Source: Segnochrobactrum spirostomi (GTDB taxonomy: Bacteria; Pseudomonadota; Alphaproteobacteria; Rhizobiales; Segnochrobactraceae). From it: a stretch of 64,000 bases of DNA. Of the stretch, positions 52,471-60,990 are shown one piece after another. The stretch lies in contig NZ_VWNA01000003.1 of the NCBI RefSeq assembly GCF_009600605.1, positions 310,001 through 374,000 of the forward strand. Reading direction: 5' to 3'. How positions within the stretch are numbered: the first letter of the stretch is position 1; each line of letters starts with the position of its first letter. Below the pieces are notes generated by a model. It did no database searches and had not been told where the DNA came from. It saw nothing but the letters and a program-made list of their open reading frames with translations. A program made the position numbers and the translations under genes.

Positions 52471-53448
52471 TCAATTGCTGCCGAGAACGTCCGGGCGATA
52501 CTCGGCGAACAGGCCGGTGTGCTTGACGTCGCCGACATTCGCCTTCGTCACGAGCGCCGTGCCGGCATCGACGAAGGTCGGGACCTTCTTGCCGTCCTTG
52601 ATCGCCCGGGCGACCTGGATCGTGACGTCGCCGAGATATTGCGGGTCGTTGAGGGCGGTCGCGACATAATTGCCGTTCGGCATCGCGTCGAGCGCTTCGG
52701 AGAGGCCGTCCACGCCGGCGACCATCACGTCGTTGCGGCCGGCTTCCTTCAGCACCTGGAGGGCGCCGAGGGCCATGTCGTCGTTGTGGGCATAGACGAC
52801 GTTGACGTCCGGATTGGCCTGGAGCAGGTCCTGCATCGCCGTCACGGCATTGGCGCGGATATATTCCGCGTAGGGCCCTTCGACGATGACGTTGCCGCTG
52901 TCCTTCATGGCGTCGTGGAAGCCGTCACGACGGTCCATCATGACCGCGCCGCCGGCGTCACCCTGGATTTCGATGATCTTCGCCTTGGACTTGCCGGCCG
53001 CTTTGAGGGCGCTCTCGACCGCCTGACCGACGATAAATCCCATCTTCTTGTTGTCGCGCCCGACATGGGCGGTGAACTTGTCTTTGACCGAGCGGTCGAC
53101 GGTCACGACCGGAATGTGCGCCTGCTCGGCCGCTTCCAGCGACGGCTCGACGGCGTCGGCATTGGCCGGATTGATGATGAGGACATCGACCTTCTGGGTG
53201 ATGAGGTCCTGGATGTCGTTGTTCTGCTTGCTCACGTCGCCGTTGGCGTCGAGGAAGATCAACTCGTCGCCACCGGCCTTGGCGGCGGCGATCGCGCCGT
53301 CGCGAAGCTGCACATAGAACGGCGATTGCAGGGTGACCTGGCTGAACCCGATCTTCAGGCCCTTGGCATCGGCCTGACCGCTGAACGCGACGGCACCACA
53401 GGCAATAGCGAACACGCCCAGCCGCAGGGCGGCTTTCCGCAAAGACAT
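52471..53448 (-). CDS. Sugar/polyol ABC transporter substrate-binding protein (RbsB type)
   Basis: 325 residues. Signal peptide (LGVFAIACGAVAFSGQADA), then KIGFSQVTLQSPFYVQLRDGAIAAAKAGG, DLITQKVDVLIINPANADAV, IPVVTVDRSV, YAHNDDMALGALQVLKEAG and VAGVDGLSEALDAM, the ribose-binding-protein pattern. First gene of the eight-gene minus-strand operon; the SorC-type palindrome lies 24 bases before its start codon. Confidence 0.92.
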   Translation of the reverse strand: MSLRKAALRLGVFAIACGAVAFSGQADAKGLKIGFSQVTLQSPFYVQLRDGAIAAAKAGGDELIFLDANGDVSKQNNDIQDLITQKVDVLIINPANADAVEPSLEAAEQAHIPVVTVDRSVKDKFTAHVGRDNKKMGFIVGQAVESALKAAGKSKAKIIEIQGDAGGAVMMDRRDGFHDAMKDSGNVIVEGPYAEYIRANAVTAMQDLLQANPDVNVVYAHNDDMALGALQVLKEAGRNDVMVAGVDGLSEALDAMPNGNYVATALNDPQYLGDVTIQVARAIKDGKKVPTFVDAGTALVTKANVGDVKHTGLFAEYRPDVLGSN

Positions 53449-53471
53449 CGTCTCCTCCCATATTGTTTTTC

Positions 53472-53498
53472 ACAGATGAGCATTTTTTGCTCATCTGT
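53472..53498. promoter_or_regulatory. Palindromic SorC-type operator
   Basis: ACAGATGAGCA - TTTTT - TGCTCATCTGT, perfect 11-bp arms, 24 bases upstream of the first gene of the SorC-containing operon. The symmetry and TG-CTCATCTG half-site fit SorC/DeoR-like operators. It is the only long palindrome in this promoter region. Confidence 0.75.
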
Positions 53499-53683
53499 TG
53501 CGCCTATCTACGAGCCGATTCCGCTCGGAATCAACGAAAAACGTCGCTGCAATGCACAAAGGTGAAATCGGCGCTCAAATGTGATTTTCGCGTGCGCCGA
53601 CGCGAAGATACGGGGGAAAGCGAGGTTGGACGCCACGCGCTGTGCATGAGGGCGCGCTCGTGGTAAATTTGCGATCGCCTATA

Positions 53684-53950
53684 ATGATCGGACGGGAGCG
53701 GGCCGTGGGAGAAGTCCAACTCGCAGAGGCCAAGGCGAACCTCACTCAATTGATCGACTCCGTCGAGAGCGGCGAAACAATCGTCATCACGAGGGATGGC
53801 AAAGCCGTTGCGCGCATTATTCCAGAGATGGAGCAGGGCGCAGTAAAGACGCGAACGGCAATGCAGGAAATTGCGGCGTTCCGGCAAACCATGCCCTCGA
53901 TCGGTCTCGCAGACCTTCAATCGGCGCGTCGTGTGGGACAAAAAGGCTGA
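53684..53950 (+). CDS. Phd/YefM-type antitoxin
   Basis: 88 residues from the ATG at 53684 (GTG at 53705, start of GEVQLAEAKANL, also possible). AEAKANLTQLIDSVESGETIVITRDGKAVARIIP is the Phd/YefM DNA-binding fold, followed by a short toxin-binding tail. Its stop overlaps the start of a PIN toxin frame that is cut after 14 codons, so it is an orphan antitoxin unless the toxin is elsewhere. Confidence 0.88.
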   Translation: MIGRERAVGEVQLAEAKANLTQLIDSVESGETIVITRDGKAVARIIPEMEQGAVKTRTAMQEIAAFRQTMPSIGLADLQSARRVGQKG

Positions 53951-53994
53951 TGCCGTTCGTGGTCGACGCCTCGGTCGCGGCAAGCGCTCCATAG
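53950..53994 (+). pseudogene. Truncated VapC/PIN toxin remnant
   Basis: Starts at an ATG overlapping the antitoxin stop (TGATG) and encodes MPFVVDASVAASAP then TAG. This is the usual VapC opening with the first catalytic Asp (VVDASVA). Nothing resembling the rest of a PIN domain follows. Confidence 0.7.
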
Positions 53995-54075
53995 CTAGTA
54001 CTCGAAAAGCGGGGGCATCGCGGGCAATCGCAGGGCAGGTGTGGGCTCCCCCGAGCCGTGCGTGCCGCCGCCCGT

Positions 54076-54088
54076 TTGACATATGTCG
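54076..54088. promoter_or_regulatory. Shared 13-base motif, site 1
   Basis: TTGACATATGTCG, containing the palindrome GACATATGTC, 96 bases before the SorC-DhaK ATG. The identical 13 bases recur at 57206-57218 upstream of the transporter genes of the same cluster. Likely operator of the SorC part of the fusion protein. Confidence 0.6.
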
Positions 54089-54183
54089 TGGACGGTTCAA
54101 ATTATGACGCGCGACCAGATCGTTCGGTTGCGCCGCGCGTTGCCGTCGCGGCCTCACACCCGTCCAAGCGAGACCCCTTCCGA

Positions 54184-56274
54184 ATGTCCGGACGAGCATC
54201 CCCATCCCCGCGGTCCACCGGCGTGCGCCGGGTCGCGGGGGACGATGCGCAATCGGGCTCGCCGCTGCGCTTCGGCGGCGATCCGCATGTGTGGGCGTGC
54301 TGGCTCTATTATCAGGACGGACTGACCCAGGGCGAAATCGCCGAGGCGATGGGAATCTCGCGGGCGACCGTCAATGCCTATCTCTCGGAGGCGCGCGAGA
54401 AGGGCATCGTCAACATCTCGCTCGATCCGAGCCGGCTCGCCTCGCTCACCATCGCCGAGGACCTGCGCCGCCATTTCGGCCTGGACGAATGCCTCGTGGT
54501 GCCGAGCGAGGAAACGCGGCCGCTGATCGACCGTCTCGCGATGGCCGGCGCCCTCGCCTTGCGCACGATCCTCAAATCCGGCGATACGCTCGGTGTCGTC
54601 TGGGGTCGCACCGTGATGGCGATCGCGGAGCGGCTCGACCTGCCGTCTCTGCACGACATGACCGTGGTGCAGGCGACCGGCGCCACGCCCGCAACCTTCC
54701 CGTACACGCCGACCCTGTGCGCCCTCGCGTTCGCCCGGGCGCTTTCGGCGCGGTGCGTGAACATCTCGGCACCCGCGATTGTCGGTTCGCCGGATCTCGC
54801 CCGCATCTTGATGGAGGAGCGCCTCGTCGCCGGCGAATTCGCCGCGCTCGAGGCTGCCAACCGCATCGTCTTCGGCATCTCCTCGCTGCGCCCGAACTCG
54901 ACCATTCATGCGAGCGGGTTCTTCGAGGAGGTCTCGCTCCAGCATTATCTGGCGCAAGGGGCGGTGGGCGTGCTCGCGGGCCGCTTCATCGACCGGCAGG
55001 GTGCCCTGGTCGAGGGACCTCTCGACGCCCGCACCATCGGCATTCCGCTCGACAAGTTGGCGGCGATCCGTACCCGCATCGCGGTCGCCGGCGGGTTCGA
55101 CAAGGTGCCGGCGTTGCTCGCCCTCCTGCGCGGCGGTTACGCGAATGTCCTCATCACCGACGCGGCCACCGGGCGTGGCATTCTCAACGCCGATGGCGGC
55201 GTCGTGCCCCGTCCGCGCACCGCGGCGCCGGCCCGCGCCGCGTCGGGTTCGCCCGCCTCGGTACGCACCCACGTCAAGAAATTCCTGAACCGGCCGGCCG
55301 ATGCCGTCGACGAGATGCTCGAAGGCGCGCTTCAGGCCCACGGCCGCCATCTCGTGGCGCTCGCCGGCCAGCGCCGCGTCTTCGTCGCCCGTCACGGACC
55401 GCGGCCGGGCAAGGTCGGTCTCGTCGTCGGCGGCGGCGCCGGACACGAGCCGTGCTTCCTCGGCTATGTCGGTCGAGGCCTCGCCGACGCGGTCGTCGTC
55501 GGAAACGTCTTCTCCTCGCCGCCGCCGGACCCGATTGCCGATGGTGCCCGCGCCGTCTCGGGCGGGGCGGGGGTGCTGTTCGTCTACGGCAACTATGCCG
55601 GCGACGTGATGAACTTCGAGATGGCGGCGGAGCTGGTCGAGGCCGACGGCATCAAGGTGCGCACGGTGCTGACGACCGACGACATCGCCTCGTCGGCGCG
55701 GGAGGATCGCGACGGGCGCCGGGGCGTCGCCGGCAACGTCCTGGTCTTCAAGATCGCCGGCGCGGCCTGCGATCTCGGCCTGTCGCTCGAGACCTGCGAG
55801 GCGATGGCGCGCAAGGCGAACCGACGCACCTTCACCATGGGCGTCGCCCTCGAGCCCTGCTCGTTGCCGCAAAGTCGCCGGCCGAACTTCGAGCTCGGCG
55901 CGGAGGAGATGGAGGTCGGTATCGGCATCCACGGGGAGCCCGGCGTCGCCCGGGCACCCGTTGCGCCGGCCGACGCGATCGTCGACCGCATCATGGATGC
56001 GATCTTCGCCGAGATGAACCCAGCCCCCGGAGATCGCGTGGCGGTGCTCGTCAACTCCTTCGGCGCGACGCCGATGATGGAGCTCTACATCCTCTATCGG
56101 CGCGTCGCGCAGCGCCTCGCCGCGCGCGGCCTCGTCATCGCGGCGAACTGGATCGGGCCCTATTGCACCTCGCTCGACATGGCGGGGGCCTCGATCTCGA
56201 TCCTGCATCTCGACGAGGAGTTGTGGACGCTGCTGAAGCACCCGTGCGACGCCGCAGCTTTGAGTGTCGTGTAA
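54184..56274 (+). CDS. SorC regulator fused to dihydroxyacetone-kinase subunit DhaK
   Basis: 696 residues from the ATG at 54184; the frame is open to 54058, but that start would lie within the regulatory motif. Residues about 30-345: SorC protein (YYQDGLTQGEIAEAMGISRATVNAYLSEARE; GVVWGRTVMAIAERL; LITDAATGRGIL). Residues about 363-690: DhaK domain (VKKFLNRPADAVDEMLEG, VGGGAGHEPCFLGYVGRG, YGNYAGDVMNFEMA, substrate His at about 583 in GIHGEPG, VNSFGATPMMELYI). A keto-sugar could thus be bound by both halves. The family is known in databases as a bifunctional SorC/DhaK. DhaL follows. Confidence 0.92.
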   Translation: MSGRASPSPRSTGVRRVAGDDAQSGSPLRFGGDPHVWACWLYYQDGLTQGEIAEAMGISRATVNAYLSEAREKGIVNISLDPSRLASLTIAEDLRRHFGLDECLVVPSEETRPLIDRLAMAGALALRTILKSGDTLGVVWGRTVMAIAERLDLPSLHDMTVVQATGATPATFPYTPTLCALAFARALSARCVNISAPAIVGSPDLARILMEERLVAGEFAALEAANRIVFGISSLRPNSTIHASGFFEEVSLQHYLAQGAVGVLAGRFIDRQGALVEGPLDARTIGIPLDKLAAIRTRIAVAGGFDKVPALLALLRGGYANVLITDAATGRGILNADGGVVPRPRTAAPARAASGSPASVRTHVKKFLNRPADAVDEMLEGALQAHGRHLVALAGQRRVFVARHGPRPGKVGLVVGGGAGHEPCFLGYVGRGLADAVVVGNVFSSPPPDPIADGARAVSGGAGVLFVYGNYAGDVMNFEMAAELVEADGIKVRTVLTTDDIASSAREDRDGRRGVAGNVLVFKIAGAACDLGLSLETCEAMARKANRRTFTMGVALEPCSLPQSRRPNFELGAEEMEVGIGIHGEPGVARAPVAPADAIVDRIMDAIFAEMNPAPGDRVAVLVNSFGATPMMELYILYRRVAQRLAARGLVIAANWIGPYCTSLDMAGASISILHLDEELWTLLKHPCDAAALSVV

Positions 56275-56402
56275 GCGGCAACACGGGCGGCTATAAAGCA
56301 AGCAAACTCGGCCGGCTCTCGCCGCACCAATGGCGGAACCCGGGACCAGAACGAAGGGCACCCAGCGCGAGCGGGGAGACCCCGATGGGAGGGAGACCTG
56401 AC

Positions 56403-57059
56403 ATGTCCGGCAGCGCGGCCCGGCGCCTCATCGCGACGTTCGCCCGGATCTCCGACGCCATCGACGCGGCGGCGGAACACCTGTCCGAGCTCGACGGCGC
56501 GATCGGCGATGCCGATCACGGAATCTCCATGGCCCTCGGCTTCGAGGCGGTCGCGGTGGCGCTCGGCCAGCCGCGTGCCGAGCTCGCCACACCCGCCGGC
56601 GTGCTGAACGCGGCCGCGGGGGCCTTCCTCAACGCGGTGGGCGCTTCGACCGGACCGCTCTATGCGACGGGATTTCGCCGCGCCGGAGAGCGTCTCGGGG
56701 CGGTGGAGGTGCTGGATGCCGCGACGGTCGCGGCGATGTTGCAGGCGTTCGCGGCCGGTGTGCGCGAGCGCGGCAAGGGTCAGCGCGGCGACAAGACGAT
56801 GCTCGACGTCTGGATTCCGGCGGCGGAGGCCGCCGCGCAGGCCGCAGCCGCGGGGCGCGGCGGCGCCGATTTCTGGACGGCGGTGACGGTTGCTGCCGAG
56901 CAAGGCGCGGCGGCCACGGCCTCGATGGTCGCGACGCGGGGCCGGGCGGCACGGCTCGGCGAGCGTTCCCTCGGCCATGTCGATCCGGGCGCGGCGTCCG
57001 CCGTCATCATCATCGCCGCCATGGCGGACGCGCTGGACGATCTCCCGAACGCGGCCTGA
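56403..57059 (+). CDS. dhaL: Dihydroxyacetone-kinase-type subunit DhaL (copy 1)
   Basis: 218 residues from the ATG at 56403 with GGGAGGGAGA upstream. All-helical nucleotide-binding subunit: DGAIGDADHGISMALGF (Mg-ATP aspartates; the usual GDGDHG has Ala), GASTGPLYATGF, QRGDKTMLDVWIPA, ASMVATRGRAARLGERSLGHVDPGA. Partner of the fused DhaK just upstream. No PTS-type DhaM is present, so phosphate comes from ATP. Confidence 0.92.
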   Translation: MSGSAARRLIATFARISDAIDAAAEHLSELDGAIGDADHGISMALGFEAVAVALGQPRAELATPAGVLNAAAGAFLNAVGASTGPLYATGFRRAGERLGAVEVLDAATVAAMLQAFAAGVRERGKGQRGDKTMLDVWIPAAEAAAQAAAAGRGGADFWTAVTVAAEQGAAATASMVATRGRAARLGERSLGHVDPGAASAVIIIAAMADALDDLPNAA

Positions 57060-57205
57060 GCCGCCCATCGCCTTTGCGAGTCGAGAATCCACGGCCGGGG
57101 TCCGTCGACTCCGCCGAGGGCGTCCCATGGCCTCTCGATGACTCTTGTTGCGACCGCTGCACAGGCGTCTCGGTTTGCGCGGCGACGGTGTCTGCAACGC
57201 CTGCA

Positions 57206-57218
57206 TTGACATATGTCG
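57206..57218. promoter_or_regulatory. Shared 13-base motif, site 2
   Basis: TTGACATATGTCG as at 54076-54088. Here the outer TTGACA is also matched by TGTCAA at about 57235-57240, giving a larger interrupted palindrome. Lies 95 bases before the start of the ABC ATPase gene, in the 253-base gap after DhaL. Confidence 0.6.
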
Positions 57219-57312
57219 ATCTATCATCGAACATTGTCAAAACGCCGAAGCAAAAATCGCGACCGCCTGATCCGCTCGACGGGTCGGCAGGTGCGGCGGG
57301 AGGACAGACGTC

Positions 57313-58791
57313 ATGGAGCCGCTGCTGGAAGTCGAAGGGCTGAAGAAGTCCTTCGGAGGGGTCGCCGCCCTGTCGAATGGGCGCTTTCGGCTCGACGCCG
57401 GCTCGGTTCACGCGCTGTGTGGCGGCAACGGCGCCGGCAAGTCCACCTTCCTGAAGATCCTTATGGGCATCCTGCCGCGCGACGCCGGCACGATCCGCCG
57501 CCGGGGCGAGGCGGTGAGCTTTTCCTCGCCGGCGGACGCGCTCGCCTCCGGCATCGCCATCATCGAGCAGGAACTGAGCCCCGTCCCGCACATGACGGTG
57601 GCGGAGAACATCTTCCTGGGCCGCGAGCCCTCGACCCGCTTCGGCGGCATCGATTTCCGCTCCATGAACCGGGCCGCGCAGGATCTCCTTGACCGCCTGG
57701 AATTCGGCATCCGCGCCACCCGCACGATGATGAGCCTGACCGTCGCGCAGATGCAGCTCGTCGAGATCGCCAAGGCGCTGAGCCACGACGCCGAGGTGAT
57801 CTTCATGGACGAGCCGACCTCGGCGATAGGCGAGCGAGAGGCGCAACATCTGTTCGCGGCGATCGAACGGCTCAAGGCGCAGGGCCGCGGTGTCGTCTAT
57901 GTCTCGCACCGGCTCTCGGAGATCTTCCAGATCGCCGACAGCTACACGGTGTTCCGCGATGGCGCTTATGTCGGGAGCGGCGCGCTCGCCGAGATCGATC
58001 GGCCGGCCCTGATCCGCATGATCGTCGGCCGCGAGCTCGCGGAGGAGTACGTCAAGACCAACGTGCCGACCGCCGCGGCCGGGCTCGAGGTCGAGGGTCT
58101 CGCCCGCCCCGGCCTCATCGAGGATGTCTCGTTTTCCGCGCACAAGGGCGAGATCTTCGGCATCTACGGGCTGATGGGCTCCGGCCGCACCGAGATCTTC
58201 GAGGCGCTGTTCGGTCTCGCCCGGCCGAGCGCCGGCACGATCCGCGTGGAAGGCAAGCCGGTCAAGGTCGCCAAGCCGGCCGATGCGATGGCCCTCGGCA
58301 TGGCGCTCGTCACGGAGGACCGCAAGCTGAGCGGTCTCAATCTGCTCGGTTCCGTCCGGGCCAACATCTGCATGGCGAATTTGCCGGCGCTGGGCGGCCT
58401 CCTCGCCATGAACGCCGGGAAGGAAGCCCAGGCGAGCCGCGCGATGCGCGAGCGTTTCCAGATCAAGGCCGCGGACGATCAGATGCGGGTCGGCGGCCTG
58501 TCCGGCGGAAACCAGCAGAAGGTCGTGCTCGGCAAGTGGTTCCTGCGCAACCCGAAGATCCTGCTGCTCGATGAACCGACGCGCGGCGTCGATGTCGGTG
58601 CCAAGCGCGAGATCTACCGCATCATGTCCGATTTCGCTGAAGGCGGCGGCACGGTCGTCATGATCTCGTCGGAGCTCGACGAGGTCCTCGGCATGTCCGA
58701 CCGCATCCTCGTGATGAAGGCCGGTCGACCGGTCGGAACCTATGCGCGCCGCGACGCGAATGCCGAGACGCTGGTCCACCTGTCGACCTGA
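57313..58791 (+). CDS. Sugar ABC transporter ATPase, two domains (RbsA/XylG type)
   Basis: 492 residues. First domain: Walker A GGNGAGKST, Walker B VIFMDEPTSAI, H-loop VYVSHRL. Second domain: GLMGSGRTE, LSGGNQQKV, ILLLDEPTRGVDVGAK. First gene of the transporter/enzyme set of the cluster, preceded by the shared 13-base motif. The permease follows after 36 bases. Confidence 0.92.
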   Translation: MEPLLEVEGLKKSFGGVAALSNGRFRLDAGSVHALCGGNGAGKSTFLKILMGILPRDAGTIRRRGEAVSFSSPADALASGIAIIEQELSPVPHMTVAENIFLGREPSTRFGGIDFRSMNRAAQDLLDRLEFGIRATRTMMSLTVAQMQLVEIAKALSHDAEVIFMDEPTSAIGEREAQHLFAAIERLKAQGRGVVYVSHRLSEIFQIADSYTVFRDGAYVGSGALAEIDRPALIRMIVGRELAEEYVKTNVPTAAAGLEVEGLARPGLIEDVSFSAHKGEIFGIYGLMGSGRTEIFEALFGLARPSAGTIRVEGKPVKVAKPADAMALGMALVTEDRKLSGLNLLGSVRANICMANLPALGGLLAMNAGKEAQASRAMRERFQIKAADDQMRVGGLSGGNQQKVVLGKWFLRNPKILLLDEPTRGVDVGAKREIYRIMSDFAEGGGTVVMISSELDEVLGMSDRILVMKAGRPVGTYARRDANAETLVHLST

Positions 58792-58827
58792 CCGGCCGGA
58801 ACGACAAGACAGAGAGGAATTCCCAAG

Positions 58828-59832
58828 GTGTCTTCCCGCGAGACCAACGCCTCGAACGGCTGGTTCGCTCCGCATCGGCGGCGCGCGATCCTGCACGAAT
58901 ACGGCATCTTCATCGCCTTGATCCTGCTCGCCGGTATTCTCTCGGTTTCCAACGAATATTTCCTGACCGCAGGCAATATCTCCAACATCCTGCTGCAGAC
59001 CTCGATCAACGGGGTGCTGGCCATCGGCATGACGTTCGTCATCCTGACCGGCGGCATCGATCTGTCGGTCGGGTCGGTCGCAGCACTCGCCGGCATCGTC
59101 AGCGCGAGCCTCGTGACGACCTCGGCGACCGCGGGCGTCGCCGGCGCGCCGTTCCCGATGGAGCTGGCGCTCCTCGTCGGCCTCGGCGCCGGGATCGCCT
59201 GCGGCGCCGTCTCGGGCACGATCGTCTCCTACTTTTCCGTGCCCGCCTTCGTCGCGACCCTCGGGATGCTCTCGGCGGCGCGCGGCATGACGCTGATCTA
59301 CGGCGGCGGCCGGCCGGTGCCCGCGCTCATTCCGGAGTTCCGCTGGATCGGCACGGGCAATGTGCTCGGCATCCCGACGCCCGTGGTGGCGCTGGCGATC
59401 GTATTCGGCCTCGCCTGGTGGATCCTGAACCGCACCCGCTTCGGCCGCTACATCTACGCCGTCGGCGGCAACGCCCACGCCGCGAAGACCTCGGGCATCA
59501 ATGTCGGTCGCATCCGCTTCAGCGTCTACGCCATTTCCGGCGGTCTCGCCGGTCTCGCCGGCATGCTGCTGTCGGCTCGCACGGGCTCCGCGCTGCCGCA
59601 GGCCGGCATCGCCTACGAGCTCGACGCCATCGCCGCGGTCGTCATCGGCGGCACCTCTCTCTCGGGCGGCGTCGGCCGCATCACCGGCACGCTCGTCGGG
59701 GCGCTCATCATCGGGGTCATGAACAACGGCCTCGATCTGATGGGAATCGAATCCTACTACCAGCAGGTTCTCAAAGGCGTCCTGATCGTGGGCGCCGTCA
59801 TGCTGGATCGCAGGCGGAGCATGGGCGCTTAG
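58828..59832 (+). CDS. Sugar ABC transporter permease (RbsC type)
   Basis: 334 residues from a GTG at 58828 with AGAGAGGAA upstream. Hydrophobic throughout; conserved ILTGGIDLSVGSVAALAG, YFSVPAFVATLGMLSAARG, VGGNAHAAKTSGINV and VIGGTSLSGGVGRITGT. Partner of the ATPase upstream and the binding protein downstream. Confidence 0.92.
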   Translation: MSSRETNASNGWFAPHRRRAILHEYGIFIALILLAGILSVSNEYFLTAGNISNILLQTSINGVLAIGMTFVILTGGIDLSVGSVAALAGIVSASLVTTSATAGVAGAPFPMELALLVGLGAGIACGAVSGTIVSYFSVPAFVATLGMLSAARGMTLIYGGGRPVPALIPEFRWIGTGNVLGIPTPVVALAIVFGLAWWILNRTRFGRYIYAVGGNAHAAKTSGINVGRIRFSVYAISGGLAGLAGMLLSARTGSALPQAGIAYELDAIAAVVIGGTSLSGGVGRITGTLVGALIIGVMNNGLDLMGIESYYQQVLKGVLIVGAVMLDRRRSMGA

Positions 59833-59911
59833 GCTCCAGCGGACCGGCGGCCAGGCCCGGCCGCCCGGACGGGATAGAACAGCGCCAAAAATAGCAACCG
59901 GAGGAAAACAC

Positions 59912-60901
59912 GTGAAGAAACTCATCATGGCCCTGATTTCGGCCACGGCCCTCATGGTCGTGCCCGCGGCCGCCAAGGACACGCTCAAGATCGCCGCGGC
60001 GCCCTACGGCCTCAACGCCGAGTTCATGCAGATCTGGACCGCCGCTCTGAAAGAGCATCCGGCGGTGAAGAACGGCGACGTGACGCTGACCGTGTTCGAC
60101 GGCCGCTACGACGCGCTCGTCCAGCAGGATCAGTTCAAGACCATGGCGACGCAGAAGTTCGACGCCATCATCTTCGTGCCGATCGACGTCGAAGCCGGCG
60201 CCGCGGCGGTGCAGACGGCCGCCGATGCGGGCATCCCGGTGATCGGCTCCAACACCCGCGTGAACTCGAACCTGCTGTCGTCCTATGTCGGCTCGGACGA
60301 CACCATCTCCGGCTATCTCGAAGCCAAGGCGGTGCTGGACAAGATCGGCTGCAAGGGCAACGTCGTCATCATCGAGGGGCCGATCGGCCAGTCGGCGCAG
60401 ATCCAGCGGCTGAAGGGCAACCAGAAGGCGCTCGCCGAGTGCCCGAACGTCAAGGTGCTCGAGCAGCAGACCGCCAACTGGTCGCGCGCCGAGGCGCAGA
60501 CCCTGATGGAGAACTGGCTCACCGCCCATCCCAACCAGATCCAGGGCGTGATCGGCCAGAACGACGAGATGGCGCTCGGTGCCATCGAGGCGATCAAGTC
60601 GGCCAACCTCGATGTCAAGTCCTTCGCCATCGCCGGCATCGACGGCATCACCGACGGACTGCGCGCCGTGAAGGCGGGCGAGATGACCTCGATCCTCCAG
60701 GACGCCCGCGCCCAGGCGCAGGGGGCCATGGACCTCGCGATCTTCTATGCCAAGAAGGGCGACTACAAGCCGGAATCCGACATCTGGCAGCAATATGCCA
60801 AGCAGATGCCGTGGAACGGCGGCAAGGACAAGGAATACAACGTTCCCTGGACGCCGGTCACCGCCGAGAACGTCGACGCGCTGCTTGCGACGCGCAAATA
60901 A
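59912..60901 (+). CDS. Sugar ABC transporter substrate-binding protein
   Basis: 329 residues from a GTG at 59912 (GGAGG upstream). Signal peptide MKKLIMALISATALMVVPAAA, then TLKIAAAPYGLNAEFMQIWTAALKEHP, AIIFVPIDVEAGAAAV, IPVIGSNTRVN, VIGQNDEMALGAIEAIKSA and IAGIDGITDGLRAVKAGEM. A type I periplasmic-binding protein. Its partners suggest a short keto-sugar or polyol ligand, because the enzymes encoded next are an SDR and DhaKL. Confidence 0.92.
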   Translation: MKKLIMALISATALMVVPAAAKDTLKIAAAPYGLNAEFMQIWTAALKEHPAVKNGDVTLTVFDGRYDALVQQDQFKTMATQKFDAIIFVPIDVEAGAAAVQTAADAGIPVIGSNTRVNSNLLSSYVGSDDTISGYLEAKAVLDKIGCKGNVVIIEGPIGQSAQIQRLKGNQKALAECPNVKVLEQQTANWSRAEAQTLMENWLTAHPNQIQGVIGQNDEMALGAIEAIKSANLDVKSFAIAGIDGITDGLRAVKAGEMTSILQDARAQAQGAMDLAIFYAKKGDYKPESDIWQQYAKQMPWNGGKDKEYNVPWTPVTAENVDALLATRK

Positions 60902-60943
60902 TCGCCGCCGCGGCCGTCGTCAGGACGGCCCGCGATGATCGGC

Positions 60944-60968
60944 CGGGGCGGGCATGTGGCTCGCCCCG
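60944..60968. other. Stem-loop after binding-protein gene
   Basis: CGGGGCG - 11 bases - CGCCCCG in the gap between the binding-protein and SDR genes. The stem is short and no T-run follows. Listed because similar structures follow three other binding-protein genes in this window. Confidence 0.35.
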
Positions 60969-60990
60969 CCACAACGAACCGGGGAAAACA

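Noticed and set aside
57010-59988. 992-codon open frame on the minus strand
   Set aside because: Antisense shadow of clear DhaL, ATPase and permease genes; its sequence is Arg/Asp/Glu/His-rich low complexity typical of GC-rich antisense frames.
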